Origin: Acidobacteria bacterium RIFCSPLOWO2_12_FULL_66_21
GTDB taxonomy: Bacteria > Acidobacteriota > Vicinamibacteria > Vicinamibacterales > 2-12-FULL-66-21
DNA length: 60,842 nucleotides
Direction of reading: 5' to 3'
Assembly: GCA_001767455.1 (NCBI GenBank)
Contig: MELC01000046.1
Span: 1 to 60,842, forward strand
The notes under the pieces are model-generated. The model made no database searches. It was not told where the DNA came from and saw only the letters and a list, made by a program, of their open reading frames with translations. How positions within the stretch are numbered: position 1 is the stretch's first letter; every line of letters starts with the position of its first letter. The position numbers and the translations under genes were made by a program. Of the stretch, positions 9,419-18,719 are shown piece after piece.

Positions 9419-9424
9419 TATAAT
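9419..9424 (+). promoter_or_regulatory. Consensus -10 box TATAAT for the DUF2142-like gene
   Basis: TATAAT lies 11 bases before the TTG start codon of the rightward gene, so the leader must be very short or absent. No clear -35 hexamer is seen. Confidence 0.55.
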
Positions 9425-9435
9425 TCGCCGGTCAC

Positions 9436-11757
9436 TTGCGATCGGCCCGTTCCCTTCCTGTCCTCGCCGCTGCGCTGCTCGGAACCGTGCTCGCCGGGAC
9501 CGTGGCGATCGTACTGTCGATGCGCGTCGAGGACCTGCGGGACAGCCCACTTTCCCCCGACCGGCCGGATTGGGTCCTGACCGCCCTGCCGCTTCATCCC
9601 GTGCCGGGACTGACCGTACAGCACCTTCTCCTGTACCCGACCAATGTGGCCGCCGTGACAGGCCGGCAGGAGCTCGACATCGCGTTTGCGACCTTCGGGA
9701 AGCGCGTCCCGATCGTTCTGGGGACGCTCAGCGTCGGCGGGTGCGTGTTCTCCGTGCCTCCCGGTACGCGCGTCGAGAACAACGCGCTGGTCCGATTCAT
9801 CCGCTCGCTGCCGTGTCCAGACACGAGCGTGAGCGGTCCCGGGTTGATGGCCCTGACCATGTCGGTGCCGAGCGGCGATCCGCTCGTCGTGTGGACGTCC
9901 CGCCCCACGGCGCCCGCATCGGACCCTGATTTGATCTTCGCGGAGGGCGCAGACGTCACGACGCCACGCCTCGTGCTGCGCGGGCGGTACGTCGATCGCC
10001 GCGCGCCGTCACGCGTCAGGCGCGTGCACCTGCTCAACTTTCTGTGGCAGTTCTCTTCGTATCCCTACTGGATCGGCGGCGTGCTTGCCGTCGCCGGCCT
10101 GTTTTTCTTCGCCGGCGCGCTTCTGCTCTTCGGTTCATTCGACGGCCTGCGCGTGACGACAACCACCGGACTCGGCGCGGGATCCGTGGCACTCTCGCTG
10201 GGGATCCTGTACGCCGTGCTGGTCCCGCCCTTCCAGGCGCCCGACGAGCCCGATCATTTCCTGGCGTTCGCCGATCTGGCGGCGCGGCCCGAGCTGGCGC
10301 AGCAGGCGGCGGAGCTGGCGCGGCTCGGCCACTTCGAACGGATCAAGTTCCATCTGGACGAGCGGTTCCGTCCCGTCGACGTCGAACGTGCGTACCCGGT
10401 GGCGTGGAACGCGGACATCTTCCCGATGCCCATCGCCGGGCGGAGCCGGACGACCCAGGCGCTGTGGTGGTGCGTCAGCCAGGTGACGCGCGGCCTCGAT
10501 GCGCCCGCGACGCTGCTCGCGCTGCGTCTCGCCAATGCCGCGGTGTTCGCGCTGGCCGTGGGCGCCGGCGTCGCCATCCTGGCTGCGCACGGTGCCGGCG
10601 CGGGCGCCTTCATCATCTCGCTCGCCTTCTTCCTGGTCCCCGCGCTTCCGTTTTTCAGCGTTCCTGTGTCGGAATACGCGGTGCTGACCTCGACGTATAT
10701 CGCATTCGCGTCGGTCCTCGCCGCGCTCTTTCTCGACGGCCCGCGCACGCACCGGCTCGGCTTGCCGATCGGGATTCTTGCGGCATTGACGATCGCCGGT
10801 GGCCGATCGGGGACGCCGATGCTGGCGCTCGTGGCAGCGGCGCTCGCCGGGAGGGTGCTCCTGGGCACGCGGGGCACGCTGGGCCGGCGCGACGGCGCGC
10901 GCCGCGCCGCGATCTTCTGGATTGGCGCGGCACTCGGCGCCAGCCTGTTGATCCCCGCAACGGGCGAGGCCTACAGCCGGGGCCTCTGGCCGGGCGATGC
11001 CGGGAGCCTGCCGCCGTGGTTCAAGGCCGCCGCCGAGGGCGTGCGCGATCGATCGTGGGTCCTCGCGCTCCTGCTCCCGATCGGCATCGTCGTCGAGGTC
11101 GCCGCCGGGGAAGTACGCAGGATCGCGGGTGACAGACTGAAGCGCGCTCGCGCGGTCGTCGTGAGCGGCGTCGCGTATGTCGTCGCGGCGGCTGTTCTGG
11201 GAACCGCGGTCGCGTCGCTGGCGATCGACATGCCGACCCTCACGTACTTCAGTCCGGGATCGCGGCCGCCGCTCGACGAATATCTCCGGGCAACCCTCTC
11301 GTCGATCGGCACCCTCGTTCGCCTGCGCCATCACGACCTGCTGCTCTCGACGTTCTTCTGGACGGGGTTCGGATGGCTCGACACGCTCCTCCCGGTCGCC
11401 GTCGTCACCTCGCTTGTGGTCATCGCCGGCGGCCTGGGCGTCTGGCTCCTCGTGCTCGTCGGACGGAGGAGCGACGAGCGGCGCGGCGCATGGCTCGCGC
11501 TGTTCGCCGCTGGCTGGACGGCGGCGGTTGTCCTCGACACGCTCGGCTCCTATTTCCTCCAGCGCAACCTGCACGGTCGATACCTCGTCGGCGCGTACCT
11601 GTCGTCGCTCGCCATTGTCTGGACGGCCCCGATCGTCTGGCGGCTCACCGCCGGCCGTGCACCGCACCTCTCGCGGAGGATGGCCGCGGCCGCACTTGCC
11701 GCCTGCGCCGCGCTGCACGCCTTCGCCCTGAGCGTCATCCTCACGCGGTATTTCTGA
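9436..11757 (+). CDS. DUF2142-like polytopic membrane protein
   Basis: 773 residues read from a TTG codon: the N-terminal membrane helix (LPVLAAALLGTVLAGTVAIV) directly follows it and no better start is in frame. After an extracytoplasmic domain of about 170 residues there are about ten membrane helices. The loop LVPPFQAPDEPDHFLAFADL matches the acidic motif typical of DUF2142 proteins, which are thought to be GT-C-type transferases or polysaccharide-related membrane proteins. The gene is divergent from rfbC. Its substrate cannot be read from the sequence. Confidence 0.75.
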   Translation: MRSARSLPVLAAALLGTVLAGTVAIVLSMRVEDLRDSPLSPDRPDWVLTALPLHPVPGLTVQHLLLYPTNVAAVTGRQELDIAFATFGKRVPIVLGTLSVGGCVFSVPPGTRVENNALVRFIRSLPCPDTSVSGPGLMALTMSVPSGDPLVVWTSRPTAPASDPDLIFAEGADVTTPRLVLRGRYVDRRAPSRVRRVHLLNFLWQFSSYPYWIGGVLAVAGLFFFAGALLLFGSFDGLRVTTTTGLGAGSVALSLGILYAVLVPPFQAPDEPDHFLAFADLAARPELAQQAAELARLGHFERIKFHLDERFRPVDVERAYPVAWNADIFPMPIAGRSRTTQALWWCVSQVTRGLDAPATLLALRLANAAVFALAVGAGVAILAAHGAGAGAFIISLAFFLVPALPFFSVPVSEYAVLTSTYIAFASVLAALFLDGPRTHRLGLPIGILAALTIAGGRSGTPMLALVAAALAGRVLLGTRGTLGRRDGARRAAIFWIGAALGASLLIPATGEAYSRGLWPGDAGSLPPWFKAAAEGVRDRSWVLALLLPIGIVVEVAAGEVRRIAGDRLKRARAVVVSGVAYVVAAAVLGTAVASLAIDMPTLTYFSPGSRPPLDEYLRATLSSIGTLVRLRHHDLLLSTFFWTGFGWLDTLLPVAVVTSLVVIAGGLGVWLLVLVGRRSDERRGAWLALFAAGWTAAVVLDTLGSYFLQRNLHGRYLVGAYLSSLAIVWTAPIVWRLTAGRAPHLSRRMAAAALAACAALHAFALSVILTRYF

Positions 11758-11892
11758 GAGCTGTCAGCTATCAGCTCTCAGCTTCCCCCGCTGGAAGCTG
11801 GAAACTGGAAACTGGACGCTGGCCCCCGACCTCATCTATAAGACCGCCTGGTTCTCAACTGAAAGCTGAAAGCTGAGAGCTGAGAGCTGACA
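11757..11892. repeat. Heptad repeat array, AGCTGAG and CTGGAAA types, with inverted flanks
   Basis: Three blocks share a 7-bp period: AGCTNTC units at the left, CTGGAAA units in the middle and AGCTGAG units at the right. The left block is roughly the reverse complement of the right block, so the array can fold into a long imperfect hairpin. It fills the gap between two rightward genes; only the promoter of the next gene follows. Confidence 0.85.
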
Positions 11893-11911
11893 CCTGGAAT
11901 GCCGCCTGTGC

Positions 11912-11917
11912 TAGAAT
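11912..11917 (+). promoter_or_regulatory. -10 box TAGAAT upstream of the large secreted protein
   Basis: TAGAAT is preceded at 19 bases by CTGACA, which belongs to the end of the heptad array. A 39-base leader with GAGGAG then leads to the start codon. The array edge thus seems to supply the -35 region. Confidence 0.45.
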
Positions 11918-11956
11918 GACGCGTTCCCCCTCAGCTGTTTCCCGAGGAGTTCCTGA

Positions 11957-14900
11957 ATGTTCGTATCAAGTCTCCGGCGAAGGTGTCTCCGGGCGTTGGG
12001 CCGTTCGATGGCACTCGCCATAGTCGTGCTGGCGTGCGTCACGATCACGGGCGCGCAGTCACCCGCCGTTCAACATAAAGACATCACATATATCCTCCCG
12101 CTTTGGTCCAATTTCCCGAGCGCCTCGCCATCGGACATCGATGCCGAGGTGGCGTACCTGAGGTCCAATGTCGGCGAAGGGTCCTACGTGAAGGTCGGCT
12201 TCACCGCGTACGTGTTCGTGGACATGTCGAGCTCGACGGTGAACATCGATGACCCGGCCGCCGTCCGCACGGCCCTCACCTCGACGTTCGCGCAGATCGA
12301 CAACTACGTCGCGCGGGCAAAGGCCGCTGGGATCCCGCTCGCGCTGAATATCCTGACTGCGGTTCGCGAGAGAACCGACGCCGTGCAGGCCGCCGCCGAG
12401 GCGGAGGACCTGCGCAACATGCAGTGGTACAGCGCCGACAACGGCGTCGCGAGCGGCTGGTTGAGCCATTCGCGCTACGCGCGCAAGTCGATCGCGGTCC
12501 AGGAGAAATACGTTCGCGAGATCGGCCGGTATCTCGCCCGGAAGATGGCCGAGGAGCCGGGGACGCTGGTGGCCGCGAGCGGCGATGGCGAAGTCGAGCT
12601 CTCGTACGGCCGGTCATCGATCGTGTGTCCGATCGGTAAGAACGACCCGGTTGCGTGCCCCGTCGAATACACGGACGCGACTTCGCAGCTTGCCGACTAC
12701 TCGCCGTTCGCCGTTGCCGAATTCCGCGACTGGCTTCGCAACGCCGGCTTGTACGCGGCCGGCCAGGCGTACGCGGGAGAGGGATACGAGCTCGCGATCC
12801 GCTACTCCGGCGATGCGACTCCCGGCACGGACGAAGGCGGCGACGGTCACACGTTCAACGGCGATTTCGGCACGTCGTTTACGAGCTGGAACCTGCGGTT
12901 TGCCGATTGGGCTCTGGCAGACTGGAGCCCGGGCTCTCTGCTGCCGGATCCGAAGGCGATCCCGTCGATCGGCGGAACAATCACCGATGCGGGCGCGAGC
13001 TCCGGACGCTTCGACGCCCCACGAACCCGCACGCCAGGCAACGCCTGGTGGGAGGCCTGGTCCCTCTTCCGCCAGACGATGATCGCGCACCACAACAAGG
13101 ACTTCGCGAAGTGGATCACGACCACACCGCTCGATTCCACAGTCCCGGCGGATCCGGTCGCGAATCCCACTGTGCCAACCGACCGGTGGTTCTCCTATCA
13201 GATCCCGACCGACTATCTTTTCGGGAGCACACCCGCGAACCCGAACTTCCGGTTCGTGACCTCGGCAAGTCCATTGTGGAGCGCTGACGTGTCGCCGTAC
13301 GGCGGCATGGGCGTCACCGCGTTCAACATCAACTTCGGCGGAGCAGGCGCAAACGGCCCTTACGTCAAGACGCTGCAAGGCCTCGCGCCGGCGATCGGGG
13401 CGCGGAACGTCCGCTGGGCCATCCTCGAGTGGAACCCCTCCGAGCCCGTCTCATCGGACCGGAAGGTGTACGACGACGAGATGCCGCTCGTCGAACGCTA
13501 TCGGCCGTCTCTGCTCGTTCCGTACACCTGGGAGGTCAAGACCAAGGGCACCGCGTTCGAGAGCGCGTTGAAGGACCTCGTTGCGCGCATGGGTAGCGTC
13601 CCAGCCACGTGCACGTACTCCATTCCGGCCTCGGCATCGTTCCTGGCAACCGGCGGTACGGGTTCGATCGCGGTGACCGCGACCTCGACCACCGGAGCGG
13701 ACTGCCCGTGGACGGCCACGTCCGATTCTTCGTGGCTGACGATTACCAGCGGCGCGTCCGGCACGAACAACGGGACCGTGAGCCTCACGATCGCGGCCAA
13801 CGCGTCGGCGATCCGCTCGGGCACGATTACGATTGCCGGCCGGGCGACGACCGTCACTCAGGCGGCGCCCCCTGTCGTCATCACGTTTCCCAGCCGTCTC
13901 CAGGCCGGCCCTGACTTCGCCACAGACGTGATGCACGACGCCTGGGACATGGCCAACGCCGAGGACATCAGCCCCAATGCTGGAGCGACGGTCGGCTGGA
14001 CCGATTTCGCGGTCTCCGGCGGCCTCGCTGGCGGGACGACCACACCGGTCGGCTCGGCGAACAACTCGACGATCGAGATGCTCTATCGCGGCAACTACGG
14101 GCTGGTGAATCCGGGCAGGAACGGCGTGAACCTGCCCATCGATACCGCGAAATATACAAAGCTCGCGGCCCGCATCAGCGACTCCGGAACCGGCGAAAAC
14201 CCCCGGGTCTACTGGGCCCACCAGGCGTGGGGCGATCCCGCGGCGATTGACGCGGGCGTCGGCGCCGGCGCCGGACTCCGTTACCTGCCGCACACCGGAC
14301 TCGGGTTCCGAATTCTGGCCGCCGACATGACCGAGAGCAACCTCGGCGTGCTCTGGACGAGCGGCGTGGCGCGCGGACTGCGCATCAACCTGAACAGCGA
14401 ACACTCGGGCCAGCAGATGTTCGTCGACTGGGTCCGGCTCACGTATGGCGACGACATGCCCGGGGCGGCCGTGCAGGCGATCCAGTGGACCGGAGGGAGC
14501 GGCGCCGCGACGATCGACGTCATCGACGCCGGCGGCACGATCGTGAACGTCGCGGGCAGCGTGACCGGCGGGTCGTACAACTGGAACTACGGCGTGCTGC
14601 CGCCGGGCGCGTACACGCTGCGTGTGACGACCGCGGACGGCACAACCAGCGCGCAGGCCTTCACGATCAACGCACCTCCGGCCATCCGGGTGACCGACCC
14701 GTCGCGCACCAGCGGCGCGGACTACGCGACGACGGTGCTCGGGAATGCGTGGGACATGTCGTCGGCGAGCGACATTCAGGCGAGCGCGAACCTGTCGGAC
14801 GTGACGTTCGCCGGCGGCCAGCTCAACGCGACCGGCAACTTCGACCCCAGCGTGACGCTGCTCAACAACAGCAACAACGCGACCGCGATCGACACGTCCA

Positions 14901-17446
14901 AGTACCGGTACTTGACGTACCGGATGCAGATCGACGACCCGTTCGACGGCGCCTCTGCCCTCGCCAGCGTGGCATGGGCGTCGACCTCCGCGCTCGACGC
15001 GGGCAGCGTCACGTTCACGCGCCCCGTCGTCATCTGGCCCGGGGCACACTCGTACACCGTCGATCTGGCCAGCCTGACCGAAGCGAACGGCGGCCTCGAC
15101 CCTCGCTTCGGCGCTGAGCGGGTGCCGTGGACGACGAACAGCAAGAAGCAGTTCCGGTTCGACCCGCACGAGTACCCCTCGAGGGTGTTCCACCTGGACG
15201 ACGTCAAGCTGACCGCTATGCCAGTTGCAGACGGCACCTACACGATCCACTACGCGGGAAGCGATGCCGACGCCGGCGACACCCCGACCGTCGCGCTCTT
15301 CTACGACACCGACCAGGATCCCTCGAACGGGAAGACTGCGATCGTATCCGGCCTGACGCTGAGCGCGTCCGGCGCCTACGCGTGGGACACGACGGGCGTG
15401 CCCCCCGGCACGTACTACGTGTACGCCGAAGCCAGCGACGGCGTGCAGAGCACCGGCGCGTACTCGGACGCCCCGCTGCAAATCGCCGCCGCGCCGTGCA
15501 GTTTCTCGCTGTCGGCGAGCACGGCCACCTCGCCGTTCACCGGCGGCAGCGGGTCGATCGTCGTGACCGCGGGGGCGACGTGCGGCGCCTGGTCGGCCGC
15601 GAGCAACGCGTCGTTCATCACGATCGTCTCCGGCGCATCCGGAACGGGCAGCGGAACGGTGTCGTACCTGGTGGCCGGCAACCCGTCGGGCCAACCGCGC
15701 ACCGGCACGTTGACTGTGGCTGGTCTGGTGTTCACCGTTACGCAGTCGGGCGGTACCACGCGGGGAGATTTCAGCGGCGACGGTCGCGCGGATCGCGCGG
15801 TGTACCGGCCCGGCACTGGCACGTGGCTCATCGAAGGGCTCGCCGATCGCCAGTGGGGTCTCCCCGGCGACGTGCCGGTTGCCGGAGACTACGACGGGGA
15901 CGGAACGTTCGACAGCGCCGTGTACCGGCCCGGGTCCGGCGTGTGGTACATCCGGAACCAGCCGGCCGTGCAGTGGGGACGCGCCGGTGATCTTCCGGTC
16001 CCGGCTGACTACGACGGCAACGGAACCACCGACGAAGCGGTGTTCCGCACCACGGATGGTGCCGGCGCCACGTGGTTCGTTCGCGGGCGGGCGCCGGTCG
16101 CCTTCGGGCTGCGTGGGGACATCCCGCTCCCCGGCGACTACGACGGCGACGGCAAGGCGGATCTCGCGGTGTACCGTCCGGGCACGGGCTGGTGGTACGT
16201 GGCGTATTCCGCCGGCGCTTACGGCACCGTCGGGAGCTTCCAGTGGGGCCTCGCCGGTGACACGCCCGTCCCGGGAGACTTCGACGGGGACGACAAGACG
16301 GACTTGGCGGTGTTTCGTCCGTCGTCGGGCACCTGGTTCATCGCATACTCCGCCGGGCACTACGCCACCAGCGGCGCGTTCGCGTTGGGCGCGGCAGGCG
16401 ACGTGCCCGTGGCCCTGGACTTCGACAGCGACGGCGTGGACGACTTGACGATCTTCCGTCCCTCGAATGGCACCTGGTTCACCTACAACCGGATCACGGC
16501 TACCACGTCGAGCCAGTCGCAGGGGGCGCGCGGCGATCGTCCCGTCGCCGAGCGGCCGCGGATTGTCGTGCCGCCGGTGAGCGACTTCGACGGCGACGGC
16601 CGTGCTGACCTCACCGTCTATCGTCCATCGACGGGTATGTGGTACACGCGGTTATCGGCGACGAACTATGCGGGATCCACACAGCTCCAGTGGGGGCTGC
16701 CGGGCGATGTGCGCGTCCCTGGGGACTACGATGGCGACCGCAGGTCGGACGTCGCGGTGTACCGTCCGTCGAGCGGGGTGTGGCACATCCGATTCTCGAG
16801 CACCGGCTTTGCCACGAGCCGCGCGGAACAGTGGGGACTGTCGAGCGACCGGCCGGAGCCGGCCGATTACGACGGCGACGGCCGGACCGATCTCGCCGTG
16901 TATCGTCCGTCCTCCGGCACCTGGTTCGTGAAATTGTCGTCGAGCAACTACGCGACGTCCATCGTGATTCAGTGGGGACTCTCGTCGGACGTCCCGATGC
17001 CGGCGGACTACGACGGCGACGGCCGCGCCGACTTCGCCGTGTTCCGGCCGTCAACCGGCCAGTGGTTCCTGAAGCTCAGTTCCGCGAGCTTCGGCGGCGT
17101 CCTCGTGCGGCAGTGGGGACTGCCGAGCGACGTGCCGGTGGCGGCTGATTTCGACGGCGACGGCCGAGCCGACCTCACCGTCTACCGGCCGGCAAGCGGC
17201 GTGTGGTTCACGCTCGACCCGCTGCTGACGGTGCCCTCTTCGCTCGTGCAGTGGGGCTTGCCGGGTGACACGCCCGTGCCGAACGACTTCGATGGCGACG
17301 GCAAAGCGGACCGGGCGGTGTTTCGTCCCGCCAGTGGCGACTGGTACGTGCGCCTCTCGACCGGCGGGATCCTGCACCTCCAGTGGGGACTCAAGGGAGA
17401 CTCCCCGCTGAGCGATGCGTTGGCAAGACTGGACGACGGGCGCTGA
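11957..17446 (+). CDS. Very large secreted multidomain protein: TIM-barrel hydrolase-like domain, two BACON-like domains, 12 FG-GAP-like units
   Basis: 1,829 residues with GAGGAG upstream of ATG and a signal peptide (MALAIVVLACVTITGA). Residues about 35-540 resemble a TIM-barrel glycoside hydrolase (SGDGEVELSYG, WAILEWNPSEP), though no catalytic pair can be assigned. BACON-like domains start near 551 (CTYSIPASASF) and 1180 (CSFSLSASTA). Between them a domain occurs twice, near 640 and 907, each opening with PSR..GPDFAT / SGADYAT and AWDM. From 1270 the protein ends in twelve FG-GAP-like units that match the array of the 2505-5207 protease one for one. It probably acts on polysaccharide at the cell surface. 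The hydrolase assignment is tentative. Confidence 0.8.
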   Translation: MFVSSLRRRCLRALGRSMALAIVVLACVTITGAQSPAVQHKDITYILPLWSNFPSASPSDIDAEVAYLRSNVGEGSYVKVGFTAYVFVDMSSSTVNIDDPAAVRTALTSTFAQIDNYVARAKAAGIPLALNILTAVRERTDAVQAAAEAEDLRNMQWYSADNGVASGWLSHSRYARKSIAVQEKYVREIGRYLARKMAEEPGTLVAASGDGEVELSYGRSSIVCPIGKNDPVACPVEYTDATSQLADYSPFAVAEFRDWLRNAGLYAAGQAYAGEGYELAIRYSGDATPGTDEGGDGHTFNGDFGTSFTSWNLRFADWALADWSPGSLLPDPKAIPSIGGTITDAGASSGRFDAPRTRTPGNAWWEAWSLFRQTMIAHHNKDFAKWITTTPLDSTVPADPVANPTVPTDRWFSYQIPTDYLFGSTPANPNFRFVTSASPLWSADVSPYGGMGVTAFNINFGGAGANGPYVKTLQGLAPAIGARNVRWAILEWNPSEPVSSDRKVYDDEMPLVERYRPSLLVPYTWEVKTKGTAFESALKDLVARMGSVPATCTYSIPASASFLATGGTGSIAVTATSTTGADCPWTATSDSSWLTITSGASGTNNGTVSLTIAANASAIRSGTITIAGRATTVTQAAPPVVITFPSRLQAGPDFATDVMHDAWDMANAEDISPNAGATVGWTDFAVSGGLAGGTTTPVGSANNSTIEMLYRGNYGLVNPGRNGVNLPIDTAKYTKLAARISDSGTGENPRVYWAHQAWGDPAAIDAGVGAGAGLRYLPHTGLGFRILAADMTESNLGVLWTSGVARGLRINLNSEHSGQQMFVDWVRLTYGDDMPGAAVQAIQWTGGSGAATIDVIDAGGTIVNVAGSVTGGSYNWNYGVLPPGAYTLRVTTADGTTSAQAFTINAPPAIRVTDPSRTSGADYATTVLGNAWDMSSASDIQASANLSDVTFAGGQLNATGNFDPSVTLLNNSNNATAIDTSKYRYLTYRMQIDDPFDGASALASVAWASTSALDAGSVTFTRPVVIWPGAHSYTVDLASLTEANGGLDPRFGAERVPWTTNSKKQFRFDPHEYPSRVFHLDDVKLTAMPVADGTYTIHYAGSDADAGDTPTVALFYDTDQDPSNGKTAIVSGLTLSASGAYAWDTTGVPPGTYYVYAEASDGVQSTGAYSDAPLQIAAAPCSFSLSASTATSPFTGGSGSIVVTAGATCGAWSAASNASFITIVSGASGTGSGTVSYLVAGNPSGQPRTGTLTVAGLVFTVTQSGGTTRGDFSGDGRADRAVYRPGTGTWLIEGLADRQWGLPGDVPVAGDYDGDGTFDSAVYRPGSGVWYIRNQPAVQWGRAGDLPVPADYDGNGTTDEAVFRTTDGAGATWFVRGRAPVAFGLRGDIPLPGDYDGDGKADLAVYRPGTGWWYVAYSAGAYGTVGSFQWGLAGDTPVPGDFDGDDKTDLAVFRPSSGTWFIAYSAGHYATSGAFALGAAGDVPVALDFDSDGVDDLTIFRPSNGTWFTYNRITATTSSQSQGARGDRPVAERPRIVVPPVSDFDGDGRADLTVYRPSTGMWYTRLSATNYAGSTQLQWGLPGDVRVPGDYDGDRRSDVAVYRPSSGVWHIRFSSTGFATSRAEQWGLSSDRPEPADYDGDGRTDLAVYRPSSGTWFVKLSSSNYATSIVIQWGLSSDVPMPADYDGDGRADFAVFRPSTGQWFLKLSSASFGGVLVRQWGLPSDVPVAADFDGDGRADLTVYRPASGVWFTLDPLLTVPSSLVQWGLPGDTPVPNDFDGDGKADRAVFRPASGDWYVRLSTGGILHLQWGLKGDSPLSDALARLDDGR

Positions 17447-17474
17447 CCGAAACGGATCAACCGTAATAGCGAAA

Positions 17475-17513
17475 AGGGGGCGGCTCATGAATCGAGCCGC
17501 CCCTTCTTCTTTA
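17475..17513 (+). terminator. Rho-independent terminator
   Basis: GGGGCGGCTC and GAGCCGCCCC form a perfect 10-bp stem with a 7-base loop, followed by TTCTTCTTT. It sits 30 bases after the stop of the 1,829-residue protein and is the best terminator in the window. Confidence 0.92.
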
Positions 17514-17617
17514 TGCCGGCAGCACCACCTGTCGGCGCGCTCGGCCGTGTCTGACCTGATCTGCGCGCAATCGCCTCAGTCCATCCAGCGGTGACCATTC
17601 AGTCCGCGGCCGCATGA

Positions 17618-17623
17618 TAGAAT
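17618..17623 (+). promoter_or_regulatory. Probable -10 box TAGAAT for the epimerase operon
   Basis: The hexamer sits in TGATAGAATTT, 38 bases before the epimerase ATG, which has a good GGAGG ribosome binding site. No strong -35 is visible. Confidence 0.45.
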
Positions 17624-17660
17624 TTCTGCGCTAACACGCGCGCTGCAGAATGGAGGTGGC

Positions 17661-18719
17661 ATGATTCTGGTCACAGGCGGGGGCGGGTATGTCGGAAGTC
17701 TTCTGGTCCCCGAGTTGCTCGCGCTCGGCGAATCGGTCCGGGTCGTCGACCTCTTCTGGTTCGAGCACCGGCCGGAGCCGCACGCGCGCCTCGAGTTGAT
17801 CCAGGCCGACATCCGCGACGCGGACCCCGCCTGGCTTGACGGCGTGAGAGCCGTCATCCACCTCGCCGGCCTTTCGAACGATCCGACGGCTGACTTCGCG
17901 CCGGAGTTGAACGCCGAAAGCAACGTGCAGGCGACCCGCAGGATTGCCGAGATCGTGGCGCGCAGAAGCGAGGCCACTGGCGAGGATCTCCGGTTCGTTT
18001 TCGCGTCGTCGTGTTCCGTTTACTACACGGCCGCTCACGAATCGGACGCGGACGTGCGACCGAAACGCGAAGATTCGCTGGCCTCCCCTACCGCAAACTA
18101 CAGCAAGACGAAGCGGCTCGCGGAAATCGAGCTGCTGAAACTCGGGGAGCAGTACCCGCACTTCTGCCCGGTGCTGCTGCGCAAGGGCACGCTGTACGGC
18201 CCGTCCCCGCGCATGCGCTTCGATCTGGTGCTCAACACGTTCACGTTGCACGCGTGGTTCCGCCGCGAGCTGACCGTGCACGGCAGCGGCGAGGCGTGGC
18301 GACCCCTGCTCCACGTCCGCGACGCCGTCGATGCGTACCTCTACTGCCTGGTGGCGCCGCTCGCGAAAGTCCGCGGCCAGGTGTTCAACGTGCTTCGGAA
18401 GAACTATCGGACGCTCGAGCTCGCACACTGGATTTCCGAAATTCTGGAACAGCACCGGCAGATCTCGATCCGGGTCAAACGTGACCGCTCGGTGGAGTTC
18501 GGCTCGCGAAGCTATTACGTGCTCGCCGACAAGATGGAGAGCGAGCTGGGCTTCCGCGCGGAGCGCGGAACCACGAAAGCGGTGCTGGACATCTGGGACG
18601 GACTCGAGGCGGGCAGTTACGGCGAGCGGCCGCAGGAGAACCCGGTGTACTTCAATATCCGGTGGTTCAAGGCGCACGCGCTGACGCAGTCTCCCGCCGC
18701 CGCCGCCGAGCCGCGATGA
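17661..18719 (+). CDS. NAD-dependent epimerase/dehydratase (extended SDR)
   Basis: 352 residues starting MILVTGGGGYVGSLLVPEL, the GxxGxxG cofactor motif. The catalytic Tyr-Lys pair is in ANYSKTKRLAE, and SSCSVY supplies the upstream serine region. LLRKGTLYGPSPRMRFDLV and the C-terminal LADKMESELGFRAE are typical of nucleotide-sugar epimerases. GGAGGTGGC precedes the ATG. The stop overlaps the rfbD start by four bases, so the pair is co-translated and probably acts on the same deoxysugar route. The exact substrate is not determined. Confidence 0.88.
   Translation: MILVTGGGGYVGSLLVPELLALGESVRVVDLFWFEHRPEPHARLELIQADIRDADPAWLDGVRAVIHLAGLSNDPTADFAPELNAESNVQATRRIAEIVARRSEATGEDLRFVFASSCSVYYTAAHESDADVRPKREDSLASPTANYSKTKRLAEIELLKLGEQYPHFCPVLLRKGTLYGPSPRMRFDLVLNTFTLHAWFRRELTVHGSGEAWRPLLHVRDAVDAYLYCLVAPLAKVRGQVFNVLRKNYRTLELAHWISEILEQHRQISIRVKRDRSVEFGSRSYYVLADKMESELGFRAERGTTKAVLDIWDGLEAGSYGERPQENPVYFNIRWFKAHALTQSPAAAAEPR

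Noticed and set aside
13451-16360. Leftward 969-codon ORF
   Set aside because: Antisense to the 1,829-residue protein; its repetitive Arg/Val composition mirrors the FG-GAP repeats on the other strand.
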